A stretch of 40,828 nucleotides of DNA from Reyranella sp. (GCA_022844015.1 JALHMO010000049.1:1-40828); one strand, 5' to 3'. Shown: positions 8,148 to 17,518, numbered from the stretch's first letter. Notes: generated by a model from the letters alone, not told the origin. Translations and numbers: made by a program.

Positions 8148-8405
8148 ATGCCAATCACTGACATCGACCTGACCTCGCTCAGCATCGACGAGCGACTGCG
8201 CCTGATCGAGCGTCTTTGGGACAGCATCGAGCAGTCTGCCGCCGCCGGCAACAGCGAAGCGGCGAAGGTAGTTTCGACCTGGTCTGCCATGGACGAGGAC
8301 TTCGTGGCAGGGCTGGAACGTGAGGCGGATGAAGCGGAGAAGGACCCGAACAGCACGACGTCCTGGAAGAGTCTCCTCGTCGAGCTGAAGCACAAGTACG
8401 GATGA
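8148..8405 (+). CDS. Addiction-module antitoxin (CHP02574-type), pair 1
   Basis: An 85-aa acidic protein beginning MPITDIDLTSLSIDERLRLI. The SxDERLxLIExLWDSI pattern (about 11-27) is typical of small antitoxins of the addiction-module component family paired with RelE/ParE toxins. The C-terminal half (STTSWKSLLVELKHKYG) would be the toxin-wrapping part. It overlaps the toxin gene by 4 nt (ATGA), as is usual for such pairs. A paralogue with the same SLSxDERLxLIxKL pattern lies at 12679-12936. Confidence 0.8.
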   Translation: MPITDIDLTSLSIDERLRLIERLWDSIEQSAAAGNSEAAKVVSTWSAMDEDFVAGLEREADEAEKDPNSTTSWKSLLVELKHKYG

Positions 8406-8815
8406 GGCCAATCGTCCTGTCTCGTCGAGCGACGCGCGAATGGCGGCAGCTCGCCGATCGGCTCGCTGCCAACAATCCGGCGACACCGACGGAGCTTGCG
8501 GCGGATCTGTCGGCGACTTTCCAGGCAATCGCCATCTTCCCGCGGGGTTTGCCGCGCGTAGGGCGCGGCTTGCATCGTGCGGTCGTTCAGAAGTGGTCTC
8601 TTGGCATCTACTATCGTTTGTCGCGCCACAGGATAGTGGTCATCGCCATCATCGACCTGCGACGCGACCCGCTCGCTGTTCGTTCGCGCCTTCGTCTGCA
8701 CGAGGACTCCGTCGACTTCAGTCCCCATCCCGTCTCAACCGCTCCCGTCGGTGGTGCAGCCGAAGGGTGCCGGGCTGCACCTACGAGTGCCAACGAGAGT
8801 GCCATGGTCTGCTGA
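8402..8815 (+). CDS. RelE/ParE-type toxin with C-terminal tail, pair 1
   Basis: A 137-aa protein. The first ~100 residues are a ParE/RelE-fold toxin: MRPIVLSRRATREWRQLADR, then FPRGLPRVGRGLHRAVVQKWSLGIYYRL and IAIIDLRRDPLAVRSRL. The usual length is 90-105 aa, so the last ~37 residues (SPHPVSTAPVGGAAEG...) are an unusual low-complexity extension that may come from loss of the original stop. The start overlaps the antitoxin (ATGA), and its TGA overlaps the ATG of the HIUase-like gene (TGATG), so a toxin gene is wired into a metabolic operon. Whether the toxin is active cannot be told from sequence. Confidence 0.75.
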   Translation: MRPIVLSRRATREWRQLADRLAANNPATPTELAADLSATFQAIAIFPRGLPRVGRGLHRAVVQKWSLGIYYRLSRHRIVVIAIIDLRRDPLAVRSRLRLHEDSVDFSPHPVSTAPVGGAAEGCRAAPTSANESAMVC

Positions 8816-9168
8816 TGGCCGGCGGTATTTCCATTCATGTCTATGATGTCTCTCGCGGTGTGCCCGCAGCCGGGCTGAGGGTCGAGCTGAAGGGACCGGA
8901 CGGCGGCACGCTCGCCGCGGGCGCCGTCGGCGCGACCGGCGCCTTCGATCACCCGACGGTGCGCGGCGAAGGGTTGCGCGAGATCGGCCTCTACGAAGTG
9001 CTATTCCACGTCGGCGCCTGGTATCGCGCCCAGGGCGTGGCGTTACCCAAGCCCGCCTTCCTCGAGATCGTGCCCTACGGCTTCGGCATCGCCGATCTCG
9101 CGCAGCACTATCACCTGCCGCTCAAGATGACGCCGTGGGGCTTTTCACTTTTCCGTGGTGGGGCGTAA
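8815..9168 (+). CDS. Transthyretin/5-hydroxyisourate hydrolase-like protein
   Basis: A 117-aa transthyretin-fold protein. GGISIHVYDVSRGVPAAGL (3-21), EIGLYEVLFHVGAWY (56-70) and LAQHYHLPLKMTPWGF (95-110) follow the HIUase/TTR-related pattern and keep His8, His98 and His100. Two active-site elements of true 5-hydroxyisourate hydrolases are altered. The DGR arginine is replaced (GATGAFDHP, about 39-47), and the signature C-terminal YRGS reads FRGGA, losing both Tyr and Ser. No other ureide-pathway gene is adjacent. ATG 8815 overlaps the toxin stop (TGATG). It may be a divergent HIUase or a TTR-fold protein with another substrate. The family is confident; the activity is not. Confidence 0.75.
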   Translation: MAGGISIHVYDVSRGVPAAGLRVELKGPDGGTLAAGAVGATGAFDHPTVRGEGLREIGLYEVLFHVGAWYRAQGVALPKPAFLEIVPYGFGIADLAQHYHLPLKMTPWGFSLFRGGA

Positions 9169-9220
9169 CCCCGGGCACGCCGATTGCTTCGCTCTCGGCA
9201 TGGAACCGACGGGGGAAGGC

Positions 9221-10189
9221 ATGATCGCACGCAGGACATTTCTCGGCTCGGCGGCCGCGCTGGCCTTCGCCGGCGGCGCCAGGGCGCAGCAGGCCTGGCC
9301 GTCCCGGCCGGTCAGGATCATCGTCACCTTCCCGCCCGGCGGCGCGTCCGATGCCGCCGCCCGCGTGATCTCGGGACCGCTGCAGGAAAAGCTCGGCCAG
9401 ACCGTGATCGTCGACAACAAGCCGGGCGGCGGCACCACGATCGGCGCCAACTTCGTGCTGCAGGCCAAGGACGACTTTCACACCCTGATGCTGTCCAACA
9501 GCGCGCCGATCTCGATCGCGCCCTACCTGTTCGACAAGCCGCCCTACGATCCGCTGAAGGATTTCGTGCACGTGGCCTATATCGGCTCGGTGGCCAATGC
9601 CTTCGTCGTGCGGCCCGCCGTGCCGGCCAAGGACATGAAGGAGCTGATCGGCTGGATCAAGGCACAGGGCAAGACGGTGCCCTTCGGCTCGGGCGGCCAG
9701 GGCTCGATCGGCCACATCATCGGCGAGATGTTCAAGGCCGAGCTCGGCCTCGCCATGGAGCATATCGGCTACCGCGGCGCCGCGCCGATGTTCCAGGACA
9801 TGATGGCGGGCCAGCTCGATTTCGCGGTCGTCACGCTCACCGAGGTGCTGCCGCTCGCCAGGGACGGCAAGCTGCGCATGCTCGCGCTCACCTCGACGCA
9901 GAGGGCACCATCGGCGCCCGACGTGCCGCTGGTCACCGAGCTCGGCTATCCCAAGCTGGTGGCCGAGAACTTCGTCGGCATCTCGGCGCCGGCCGGGTTC
10001 CCACCGGCGGCGCAGGCCAGGCTGCACAAGGCCGCCGCCGAGGTGCTGGCCGACCCGAAGATCGTCGAGCGGCTGGGCGAGCTGGGGTTCGTGACCAAGC
10101 CCATGTCGACGGCCGAGTTCACCGCCTTCGTCGCCGACCAGGTGCAAACCTTCCAGGCCCCCGTGAAGGCATCCGGCGCGAAGCTCTGA
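9221..10189 (+). CDS. Bug/TctC-family tripartite tricarboxylate transporter binding protein
   Basis: A 322-aa periplasmic solute-binding protein. The N-terminus, MIARRTFLGSAAALAFAGGARAQ (residues 1-23), has a twin Arg and an Ala-rich stretch, consistent with Tat or Sec export. Bug-family hallmarks are WPSRPVRIIVTFPPGGASDAAAR, LGQTVIVDNKPGGGTTIG and PYDPLKDFVHVAYIG. The frame is open further upstream to 9155, but ATG 9221 has a GGGGGAAGG site and starts the signal peptide, so it is preferred. No TctA/TctB membrane genes are nearby; orphan Bug proteins are common and often bind carboxylates. Its position inside the box block suggests an aromatic or organic acid ligand, by inference only. Confidence 0.9.
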   Translation: MIARRTFLGSAAALAFAGGARAQQAWPSRPVRIIVTFPPGGASDAAARVISGPLQEKLGQTVIVDNKPGGGTTIGANFVLQAKDDFHTLMLSNSAPISIAPYLFDKPPYDPLKDFVHVAYIGSVANAFVVRPAVPAKDMKELIGWIKAQGKTVPFGSGGQGSIGHIIGEMFKAELGLAMEHIGYRGAAPMFQDMMAGQLDFAVVTLTEVLPLARDGKLRMLALTSTQRAPSAPDVPLVTELGYPKLVAENFVGISAPAGFPPAAQARLHKAAAEVLADPKIVERLGELGFVTKPMSTAEFTAFVADQVQTFQAPVKASGAKL

Positions 10190-10492
10190 ATCGGCCTGTC
10201 CCATTCCGGCCGCCGAATCGCGGTCCACGGGACCCGGCGCCGCCTTGCGGCTGTCGGAGACAGATGCCCCTCGTGACGACATCTCTGTCGTCCCGAGCGC
10301 CGCGAGGGACCCCCCGGTCATTGCGGCATCGAAGATCCCTCGCCAGCGACGCTGGAAGCGAGCGTCGACCTCGGGATGAACAGCGCTCCTGGAGTTTCTG
10401 TTTTGTGACAGGCGCTCGCGGTCCGACCTGCCACTCTTTTGACGTCCTGCCGCACCACGATCAGCCGCCGCAACGAGCAGGGACTCTCGACG
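10190..10492. repeat. Gene-free gap with degenerate 'gtcgtcccgag' repeat
   Basis: No gene is supported. A diverged member of the 'gtcatcccgag' family spans about 10287-10379: it opens 'gtcgtcccgagcgccgcgag', holds a small hairpin (CAGCGACGCTGG), and closes 'gacctcgggatgaa'. A weak 'cagggac' precedes the cyclase ATG at 10493; an in-frame TTG at 10439 also exists. Confidence 0.55.
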
Positions 10493-12367
10493 ATGGTGCT
10501 TGAACTGGCCGGCTCCGGCCCACGATCCGGCTCGTCGGCCGAAGCCGGGAGCCGCCGCAGCACCAACCCGGCGGGATGGCCGATCGCGCGCCTGCTGCCG
10601 GTCGTGCTGGTGAGCCTCGTCTTCGTCGCCATGGTGCCGGTGATCGGCATCGCCTACCTGGCCGCGCAGAGCAACTTCGAGGCCTCGTCACGCCAGCTCA
10701 ACGAGGTCACGGTCGACCTGATCGACCAGCGCCTGCAGGCCCATGTCGGGCCGGTGCGCGACCAGCTGGCCTACATCAGCGAGGCGATCGCCCGGAGCGA
10801 GATCGACTTCGACGACCGCGAGCAGTGGCGAACCTTCGCCCTGGGCACGCTGGCCGCCGCGCCGCAGGCCGTGGGCTTCGTCGTCTTCCCGGTCGAGGGC
10901 GAGCCGATGCGGTTCACCCGCGCCGACCGCAGCGTGCGGCCGGAGCGGCGCGAGAACCTGCCCGTGCCGGAGGCCCTGTTCGACCGCGCCCGCACGATGG
11001 ACGGACCGGGATGGGGCGAGCCGCAATGGTCCCGCGCGGTGGGCGAGCCGATCCTGCCGGTCATCGTGCCGATTCGCATGCGCGGCGAGTTTCGCGGCAT
11101 CATCGGCGCGGCCATCGGCACGTCCGACCTGTCGCGCTTCCTGAAGAGCCTGGAGCTTGCCGGCGCACGCAAGCCGTTCATCCTGGCCGGCCGCGACAAG
11201 GTGCTGGCCCATCCGTGGCTGGGCAAGGAGCAGGGCAGCGCCGAGCAACGGGCGCGTGGCCGGTTCTCCAGTCTCGCCGAGGTCAACGACCCGGTGCTGG
11301 CCGCCATATGGGCGCCCGAGGCCAACGAGCTCGTCTGGCTTGGGCCGGGCAGCACGGTCTCGGGCCACTGGAACTGGGTAGGCGAGAGCAGCCACGGCTT
11401 CATCTTCCGCGAGATCGACACCTACAAGCCGGCCGCCCTCACGATCGGCTACCATATGGCAGGCCGCGAATCGGCATGGGCGCGCTGGATCGTGCGCGGG
11501 ATCCTCATTGCCGGCGGCGTCCTCATGCTGCTGACGGCGATCATCGCGGTCTATGTCGGCCGGCGCCTGGCGCGGCCGATCCTGGCACTCGCCGACGCGG
11601 CACGCTCCGTCGAGAGGTTACAGCTCGACAAGGTGCCCGCCCTCGGCGGCAGCCGGGTCCGCGAGCTCGACCTCGCCAACCGCGCCTTCGAGCGCATGGC
11701 GCGCGGCCTGCGGCTGGCCGCCACCTACCTGCCGCGCGCGCTCGTCGACCGGCTGATCGCCCAGCAAGGCGCGCTGCCGGCGAGCGAAGATCGCGCCATC
11801 ACCATCCTGTTCTGCGATCTCGAGGGCTACAGCGCCTACGCGCGCGGCCGTCCGGCGACCGAGACCGCGACCTACCTCAACGATCTGCTGGCGCGGGTCG
11901 GTCCCGCCATCGAGGTATCCGGCGGCACCATCGACAAGTACATCGGCGACGGCCTGATGGCCTTCTGGGGCGCGCCCGACCCCGCCGCCGACCATGCGCG
12001 CGCAGCATGCCAGGGCGCCCTCGCCATCGCGCGCGAGGTCGAGGCGTTCAATCGCGGGCGCCGCGCCGCCGGGCTGCACGCCTGTCGCATGCGCGTCGGC
12101 CTGCACACCGGCACGGTGCTGGTCGGCAATGTCGGGTTTGCCGGACGCGTCGACTACACGGCGATCGGCGAGGCCGTGAACGTCGCCTCTCGCCTCGAGC
12201 AGTTCGGCCGCCGCGTGCCGCGACAGGGCGAGGTCACGATCGTTGCCAGCATGAGTTGCCGGACGGCGGCGCTGGACGGCTTCCTGTGGCAGCCGATCGA
12301 GGACGGGCCGCGCGATGTCGCGGCCGACGGCGCCCTCCCGCTGTCGCTGCTGCACGGGCGGGCTTGA
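10493..12367 (+). CDS. Class III adenylate cyclase with periplasmic Cache-like sensor and HAMP
   Basis: A 624-aa membrane receptor cyclase. A first membrane helix (about 33-57) is followed by a ~270-residue periplasmic domain of Cache/CHASE type (about 58-325), a second helix (about 332-355), a HAMP-like linker (RRLARPILALADAARSVERL), and the catalytic domain (about 430-610). Metal-binding Asp442 (LFCDLEGYS) and Asp486 (DKYIGDGLMAFWG) are present. The usual LGD before VN is IGEAVNVASRLE here, so the base-reading Asp is Glu560, a conservative change. It sits between a binding-protein gene and the toxin-antitoxin/bclA unit, so it may sense a small ligand and feed cAMP control of this region; that is inference. 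Confidence 0.88.
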   Translation: MVLELAGSGPRSGSSAEAGSRRSTNPAGWPIARLLPVVLVSLVFVAMVPVIGIAYLAAQSNFEASSRQLNEVTVDLIDQRLQAHVGPVRDQLAYISEAIARSEIDFDDREQWRTFALGTLAAAPQAVGFVVFPVEGEPMRFTRADRSVRPERRENLPVPEALFDRARTMDGPGWGEPQWSRAVGEPILPVIVPIRMRGEFRGIIGAAIGTSDLSRFLKSLELAGARKPFILAGRDKVLAHPWLGKEQGSAEQRARGRFSSLAEVNDPVLAAIWAPEANELVWLGPGSTVSGHWNWVGESSHGFIFREIDTYKPAALTIGYHMAGRESAWARWIVRGILIAGGVLMLLTAIIAVYVGRRLARPILALADAARSVERLQLDKVPALGGSRVRELDLANRAFERMARGLRLAATYLPRALVDRLIAQQGALPASEDRAITILFCDLEGYSAYARGRPATETATYLNDLLARVGPAIEVSGGTIDKYIGDGLMAFWGAPDPAADHARAACQGALAIAREVEAFNRGRRAAGLHACRMRVGLHTGTVLVGNVGFAGRVDYTAIGEAVNVASRLEQFGRRVPRQGEVTIVASMSCRTAALDGFLWQPIEDGPRDVAADGALPLSLLHGRA

Positions 12368-12678
12368 AAGGCAGGGCATTCGCATATGGGCGCTCTCTCA
12401 TTCTCCTCCCCAGCAAAGCTGGGGAGGTGTCGCCGCCTGCCCTGAGCGAAGCCGAAGGGTCTCCGGCGACGGAGGGGTCATGAGCAGCGGGACTGTGGCC
12501 CATGACCCCTCCGCCCCCGATTACGGGGGCACCTCCCCAGCTTCGCTGGGGAGGAGAACGAAAGGCGCGCCCATATGCGAATGCCCTGGCCGCGCACGCG
12601 CGATCCGGCGTAGTGAATTCTATTCTGCCACAACCGAGGCGAGCTGGAACTCGACCAGACGCGGAGATATAATTTGCC
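12368..12678. repeat. MITE-like nested palindrome (12373-12587) and promoter gap
   Basis: No gene lies here. A 215-bp element is bounded by perfect 21-bp inverted repeats at 12373-12393 (starting AGGGCATTCGCATA) and 12567-12587 (ending TATGCGAATGCCCT). Inside is a second palindrome of a different family: CTCCCCAGCAAAGCTGGGGAG near the left, 'ggaggggtcatgagcagcg' and 'ccatgacccctccgccccc' around the centre, and CTCCCCAGCTTCGCTGGGGAG at the right. Both sides are flanked by GGC, which could be a 3-bp target duplication. No open frame resembles a transposase, so any mobility would be in trans. The remaining 90 bp lead into the antitoxin promoter. Confidence 0.75.
12663..12678 (+). promoter_or_regulatory. 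Candidate -10 element next to antitoxin 2 start
   Basis: A perfect TATAAT (12668-12673) lies only 5 bp before ATG 12679. If used, transcription would start at or next to the ATG and give a leaderless message. The -35 region about 17 bp upstream (TGGAAC) is weak. A GGAG at 12663-12666 could instead be a distant ribosome-binding site of a longer transcript. Confidence 0.35.
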
Positions 12679-12936
12679 ATGGACGTACAGGGATTCGATC
12701 CGAAGTCATTGAGCGTCGACGAACGCTTGGAGCTGATCGACAAGCTTCGAATGAGCATAGCCTTGGATGCCGTGCACGGCGACGAGCGCGCCAAGGAGGC
12801 GATCAACCTGGATCGTCCCCTGGCTCCGGATGTGTTGGCCGAGTTGCACCGCCGGGCCGAGGCACTCATGCGCAATCCTTCCAGCGGCATACCCTGGGAG
12901 CAGTTGCGCGAGGAACTGGCGAAGAAATACGGGTGA
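12679..12936 (+). CDS. Addiction-module antitoxin (CHP02574-type), pair 2
   Basis: An 85-aa protein, the same length as the antitoxin at 8148-8405 and clearly paralogous to it: MDVQGFDPKSLSVDERLELIDKL against the SLSIDERLRLIERL of pair 1, and both end in a KKYG/HKYG tail. The last codons overlap the downstream toxin start (GTGA). The predicted role is to neutralise the ParE-like toxin and repress the module. It lies between a MITE-like repeat and bclA. Confidence 0.78.
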   Translation: MDVQGFDPKSLSVDERLELIDKLRMSIALDAVHGDERAKEAINLDRPLAPDVLAELHRRAEALMRNPSSGIPWEQLREELAKKYG

Positions 12937-13268
12937 AGCTCCCTGTCTTCATCGACCGGATGGCGCGAGGTGAGCTCGATGAGCGACTTGCCCAGCTGTC
13001 TTCGGCAAGCCCAACGGCAGCCGGACAGCTGCGAAGCGACGTAGCCTCCCTGCTCGACCTCATCAGGGAGTTTCCGGAACTCTACGGACGTTACGACGCC
13101 AATCTGCGCCGCGCGGTTCTGCCCCGCTGGTCGCTCGGCATTTTCTACGAGCCTGACCCACTGGGGATATTCGTCGTGGCCTTTCTCGATCTCCGTCGCG
13201 ATCCGGCTGCCATCGGGCGCCGGCTTGGTCTACATGAGGAAGCATCGAGCTTCATCTCGGGTCCAGCT
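12933..13268 (+). CDS. ParE/RelE-type toxin domain, in frame with bclA (no own stop)
   Basis: From GTG 12933, overlapping the antitoxin stop, the frame encodes a ~105-residue toxin domain: VKLPVFIDRMARGELDERL, then FPELYGRYDANLRRAVLPRWSLGIFYEPD and FVVAFLDLRRDPAAIGRRLGLHEE. It is paralogous to toxin 1 (RRDPLAVRSRLRLHED, KWSLGIYY). The normal end of the family lies near HEE, but no stop follows: SSFISGP leads directly into MALPPG of benzoate-CoA ligase in the same frame. The sequence therefore predicts either a 628-aa toxin-ligase fusion, or a toxin with a long translated tail plus internal initiation at 13269. A sequencing or assembly indel is possible, but both parts look intact and share the frame without any shift. 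Confidence 0.7.
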
Positions 13269-14819
<1,551 letters not shown>

Positions 14820-15178
14820 GCTCCAAGCCGATTGCAGCACGTTCACGTGGGCCCCAGATACCGTCATCCCGAGAAAGGCGCTTGCGAAGCAAGCGCCGTC
14901 AGCCACCCGATCGGGCGCTGCCTGCAGCGCCTTGGTGGCGCAGTCGAGGGGCCTTTCTTCCTTATGCTGCAACAAGCGAGGTCCCTCCACGACGCCTCCC
15001 TTCGGCTGCGCTCAGGGCAGGCGCGGGGCTCGGCTCCGGGCGGGATGACGGCTCCTTGCGAATGCGAATGCCCTCGGCTCGACCGGGATTCGGTGGTGGG
15101 TTGCCCATTGTTGCCGCCGGGATATTCGGCTGTTATAGCGCCCGATCAGGGACGGGGATCAGGAAAGGGAGGCGACCA
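14820..15178. repeat. Gene-free gap with 'gtcatcccgag' repeat and terminal motif
   Basis: No gene is seen. The element spans about 14863-15049 and is longer and less symmetric than its relatives. It opens 'gtcatcccgagaaaggcgc', then GGCGCTTGC-GAA-GCAAGCGCC, a central 'gaggggcctttcttcc' / 'caagcgaggtccctc' pair, and closes 'gggcgggatgac'. GCGAATGCCCT at 15064-15074 is the terminal motif shared with other elements. The remaining ~100 bp carry the leader of livK with AGGGAGG just before its start. Confidence 0.7.
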
Positions 15179-16357
15179 ATGACCTACAGATTGTTTGGGG
15201 CCGCAACAATCGCGGCACTGGCTTTCGGCCTGCAGCCAGCCATGGCCCAGGCGCCGATCAAGATCGGCTTCATCAGCACCTTTTCCGGCCCGCAGGCGGC
15301 GATCGGCGAGGACATGCGCCGGTCGGTCGAGCTGGCCAAGGAGCATCTCGGCGGCAAGATGGCCGGCCGGGCATTCGAGATCATCTACGAGGACGACCAG
15401 TTCAAGCCCGATGTCGGCAAGCAGCGGTCGGAGAAGCTCGTCCAGCAGGACAAGGTGAACTTCGTCGCCGGCTACATCTGGTCGAACGTGCTCCTGGCCT
15501 CGCTCAAGACCGTGACCGACGAGGGCGACACGATCCTGATCTCGAGCAATGCCGGGCCGTCGCAGATCGCCGGCGAGCTGTGCAACAAGAACTTCTTCTC
15601 GACCTCGTGGCAGAACGACCAGACGCCGATGGCGATGGGTGCCTATCTGCAGGGCAAGGCCGTCAAGAGCCTCTACCTGATGGCCGGCAACTACGCCGCC
15701 GGCAAGGACATGCTCGCGGGCGTCAAGCGCACCTTCAAAGGGCAGATCATCGGCGAGGACCTCACCAAGTGGCCCGACCAGCTCGACTTCTCCGCCGAGC
15801 TCGCCAAGATCCGCGCCGCCAAGCCGGATGGCATCTTCATCTTCTATCCCGGCGCGCACGGCGTTCAGTTCCTGACGCAGTACGCCCAGGCCGGCCTCAA
15901 GGGGCAGATCCCGCTCTATCAGGTGTTCTCGATCGACGCGATCACCCTGCCGCAGCAGAAGGAGCTGGCGCTCGGCACCATGGGTGCCCAGGAGTGGGTC
16001 AACGACCTGCCCAACGACCAGAACAAGCGCTTCGTCGCCGACTTCAGGAAGAAGCACGGCGTCTTCCCGTCCTTCTACGGCGCCCAGAGCTACGATTCGA
16101 TCATGCTCATCGCCTCGGCCGCCGAGGCCCTCAAGGGCGACCTGTCGAGCAAGGACAAGGTCCGCGCCGAGCTGAAGAAGGCCAACTTCAAGTCGCTGCG
16201 CGGCGACTTCAAGTACAACACCAACCAGTTCCCGATCCAGAATTTCTACATCCAGGAAGCGGTCAAGGATGCCGAGGGCACCATGACGCTGAAGACCGTC
16301 GCCACGGCGGTGAAGGACGCCAAGGATCCCTACTACGAGAAGTGCCCGATGAAGTGA
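15179..16357 (+). CDS. Branched-chain amino acid-type (HAAT) ABC transporter substrate-binding protein
   Basis: A 392-aa periplasmic binding protein of the LivK/Leu-Ile-Val family. Signal peptide residues 1-24 end AMAQ-AP. The family opening IKIGFISTFSGPQAAIGEDM and the later GKQRSEKLVQQDKVNFVAGYIWSN are clear. ATG 15179 has an excellent AGGGAGG site; the longer open frame starting at 14882 reads through a repeat and is rejected. It heads a livKHMGF set. HAAT systems next to bclA and box genes often carry aromatic acids, so benzoate or a derivative is a reasonable ligand by inference, but amino acids remain possible. Confidence 0.92.
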   Translation: MTYRLFGAATIAALAFGLQPAMAQAPIKIGFISTFSGPQAAIGEDMRRSVELAKEHLGGKMAGRAFEIIYEDDQFKPDVGKQRSEKLVQQDKVNFVAGYIWSNVLLASLKTVTDEGDTILISSNAGPSQIAGELCNKNFFSTSWQNDQTPMAMGAYLQGKAVKSLYLMAGNYAAGKDMLAGVKRTFKGQIIGEDLTKWPDQLDFSAELAKIRAAKPDGIFIFYPGAHGVQFLTQYAQAGLKGQIPLYQVFSIDAITLPQQKELALGTMGAQEWVNDLPNDQNKRFVADFRKKHGVFPSFYGAQSYDSIMLIASAAEALKGDLSSKDKVRAELKKANFKSLRGDFKYNTNQFPIQNFYIQEAVKDAEGTMTLKTVATAVKDAKDPYYEKCPMK

Positions 16358-16377
16358 GAGCCCCGGGCTGACGACGG

Positions 16378-16408
16378 CGGGAGCGCGACGAGCGCTCCCG
16401 TTTCGTTT
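16378..16408 (+). terminator. Hairpin with T-rich tail between livK and livH
   Basis: A perfect 9-bp stem, CGGGAGCGC (16378-16386) and GCGCTCCCG (16392-16400), with loop GACGA, is followed by TTTCGTTT. This is a typical intrinsic terminator. Placed directly after the binding-protein gene, it would partly stop transcription and give more binding protein than membrane components. Confidence 0.75.
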
Positions 16409-16436
16409 GCAGGGGAATGCAGGGGTGTGACGGGGG

Positions 16437-17351
16437 ATGGACTATCTGCTGCTCCAGGTGCTGAACGGCGTGCAGCTCGGACTGCTGATGTTCCTGCTCG
16501 CCGCCGGCCTGACGCTGACCTTCGGCATCATGGACCTGGTCAACCTGGCGCACGGCTCGCTCTACATGATGGGCGCCTACATCGCCTGGACGTTCGTCGG
16601 CTGGACCGACTCGTTCGTGCTCGGCGCCCTGCTCGCCCTGCCGGCGACCTTCCTGCTGGGCGTCGTCGTCGAGATGGTCGTCGCCCGACGGCTTTATGCC
16701 CGTGACCATCTCGATCAGGTGCTGGCGACCTTCGGCCTGATCCTGTTCTTCAACGAGCTGGTCCGCGTGATCTGGGGTCCCGCCGGCAAGAGCCTGGCCG
16801 TCCCCGCCTTCCTCAATCGCACGGTCGAGATCCTGCCGGGCGTGCCCTACCCCGCCTATCGCTTCGCCATCATCGTGGTCGGCGCCGTCGTGGCGGTGCT
16901 GCTGGCCTGGCTGGTCGCCCGGACGCGGCTCGGCATGCTGATCCGTGCCGGCGCCTCCAACCGGCGCATGATCGGCGCACTTGGCGTCGACATCGAGCTG
17001 CTGTTCACCCTGGTGTTCGGCCTCGGCGCGGTGTTCGCCGGCCTGGCCGGCCTGATGGCCGCGCCGATCACCTCGGTGAAGATCGGCATGGGCGACGACA
17101 TCCTGATCCTGGCCTTCGTCATCATCGTCATCGGCGGCATCGGCTCGATCAAGGGCGCCTTCGTCGCCGCCATGTTGGTCGGACAGATCGACATTGTCGG
17201 CCGCGCCTTCCTGCCCGACTTCCTCAAGACCTTCCTCAGCTCCGCGGCCGCCTCGAGCGCCGCCCCGGCAATATCCCAGGTGCTCGTCTACGTCGTCATG
17301 GCGGGCGTCCTTGTATGGCGCCCGACCGGCCTGTTCGGGCAGCGGGCGTGA
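16437..17351 (+). CDS. HAAT ABC transporter permease, LivH type
   Basis: A 304-aa inner-membrane permease with about eight hydrophobic segments. LivH signatures include LLAAGLTLTFGIMDLVNLAHGSLYMMGAY near the N-terminus (residues about 20-48) and VIIVIGGIGSIKGAFVAAMLVGQ (about 224-246), the coupling-helix region facing the ATPase. It is preceded by GGGG and ATG 16437. It is followed not directly by livM but by a 190-bp gap containing a palindromic repeat. Confidence 0.93.
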   Translation: MDYLLLQVLNGVQLGLLMFLLAAGLTLTFGIMDLVNLAHGSLYMMGAYIAWTFVGWTDSFVLGALLALPATFLLGVVVEMVVARRLYARDHLDQVLATFGLILFFNELVRVIWGPAGKSLAVPAFLNRTVEILPGVPYPAYRFAIIVVGAVVAVLLAWLVARTRLGMLIRAGASNRRMIGALGVDIELLFTLVFGLGAVFAGLAGLMAAPITSVKIGMGDDILILAFVIIVIGGIGSIKGAFVAAMLVGQIDIVGRAFLPDFLKTFLSSAAASSAAPAISQVLVYVVMAGVLVWRPTGLFGQRA

Positions 17352-17407
17352 TGGCACAGCGAATCCGAATGAAACATGCCCCTGAGGCTTGGCTGCACCA
17401 GCAAAGG

Positions 17408-17518
17408 CCTCGTCCTGAGGAGCGCCCGCAGGGCGTGTCTCGAAGGATGGGCAGCAAGCACCGCGTCTGCAGCCCATCCTTCGAGACGCCGCGCTGCGCG
17501 CGGCTCCTCAGGATGAGG
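17408..17518. repeat. Palindromic 'cctgaggagcg' repeat inside the liv operon
   Basis: A ~111-bp imperfect palindrome: left arm 'cctcgtcctgaggagcgccc' and 'gtctcgaaggatggg', right arm 'cccatccttcgagacgccg' and 'ctcctcaggatgagg'. It is the same family as 99-233 and 28029-28163. It sits between livH and livM, two genes that normally abut, so it inserted within an operon or was retained there. As RNA it would make a strong hairpin affecting readthrough or message stability. Confidence 0.85.

Noticed and set aside
12315..12932. Still longer N-terminal extension of the benzoate-CoA ligase frame
   Set aside because: It runs through the MITE-like repeat and over the antitoxin in another frame; only the part from GTG 12933 is protein-like.
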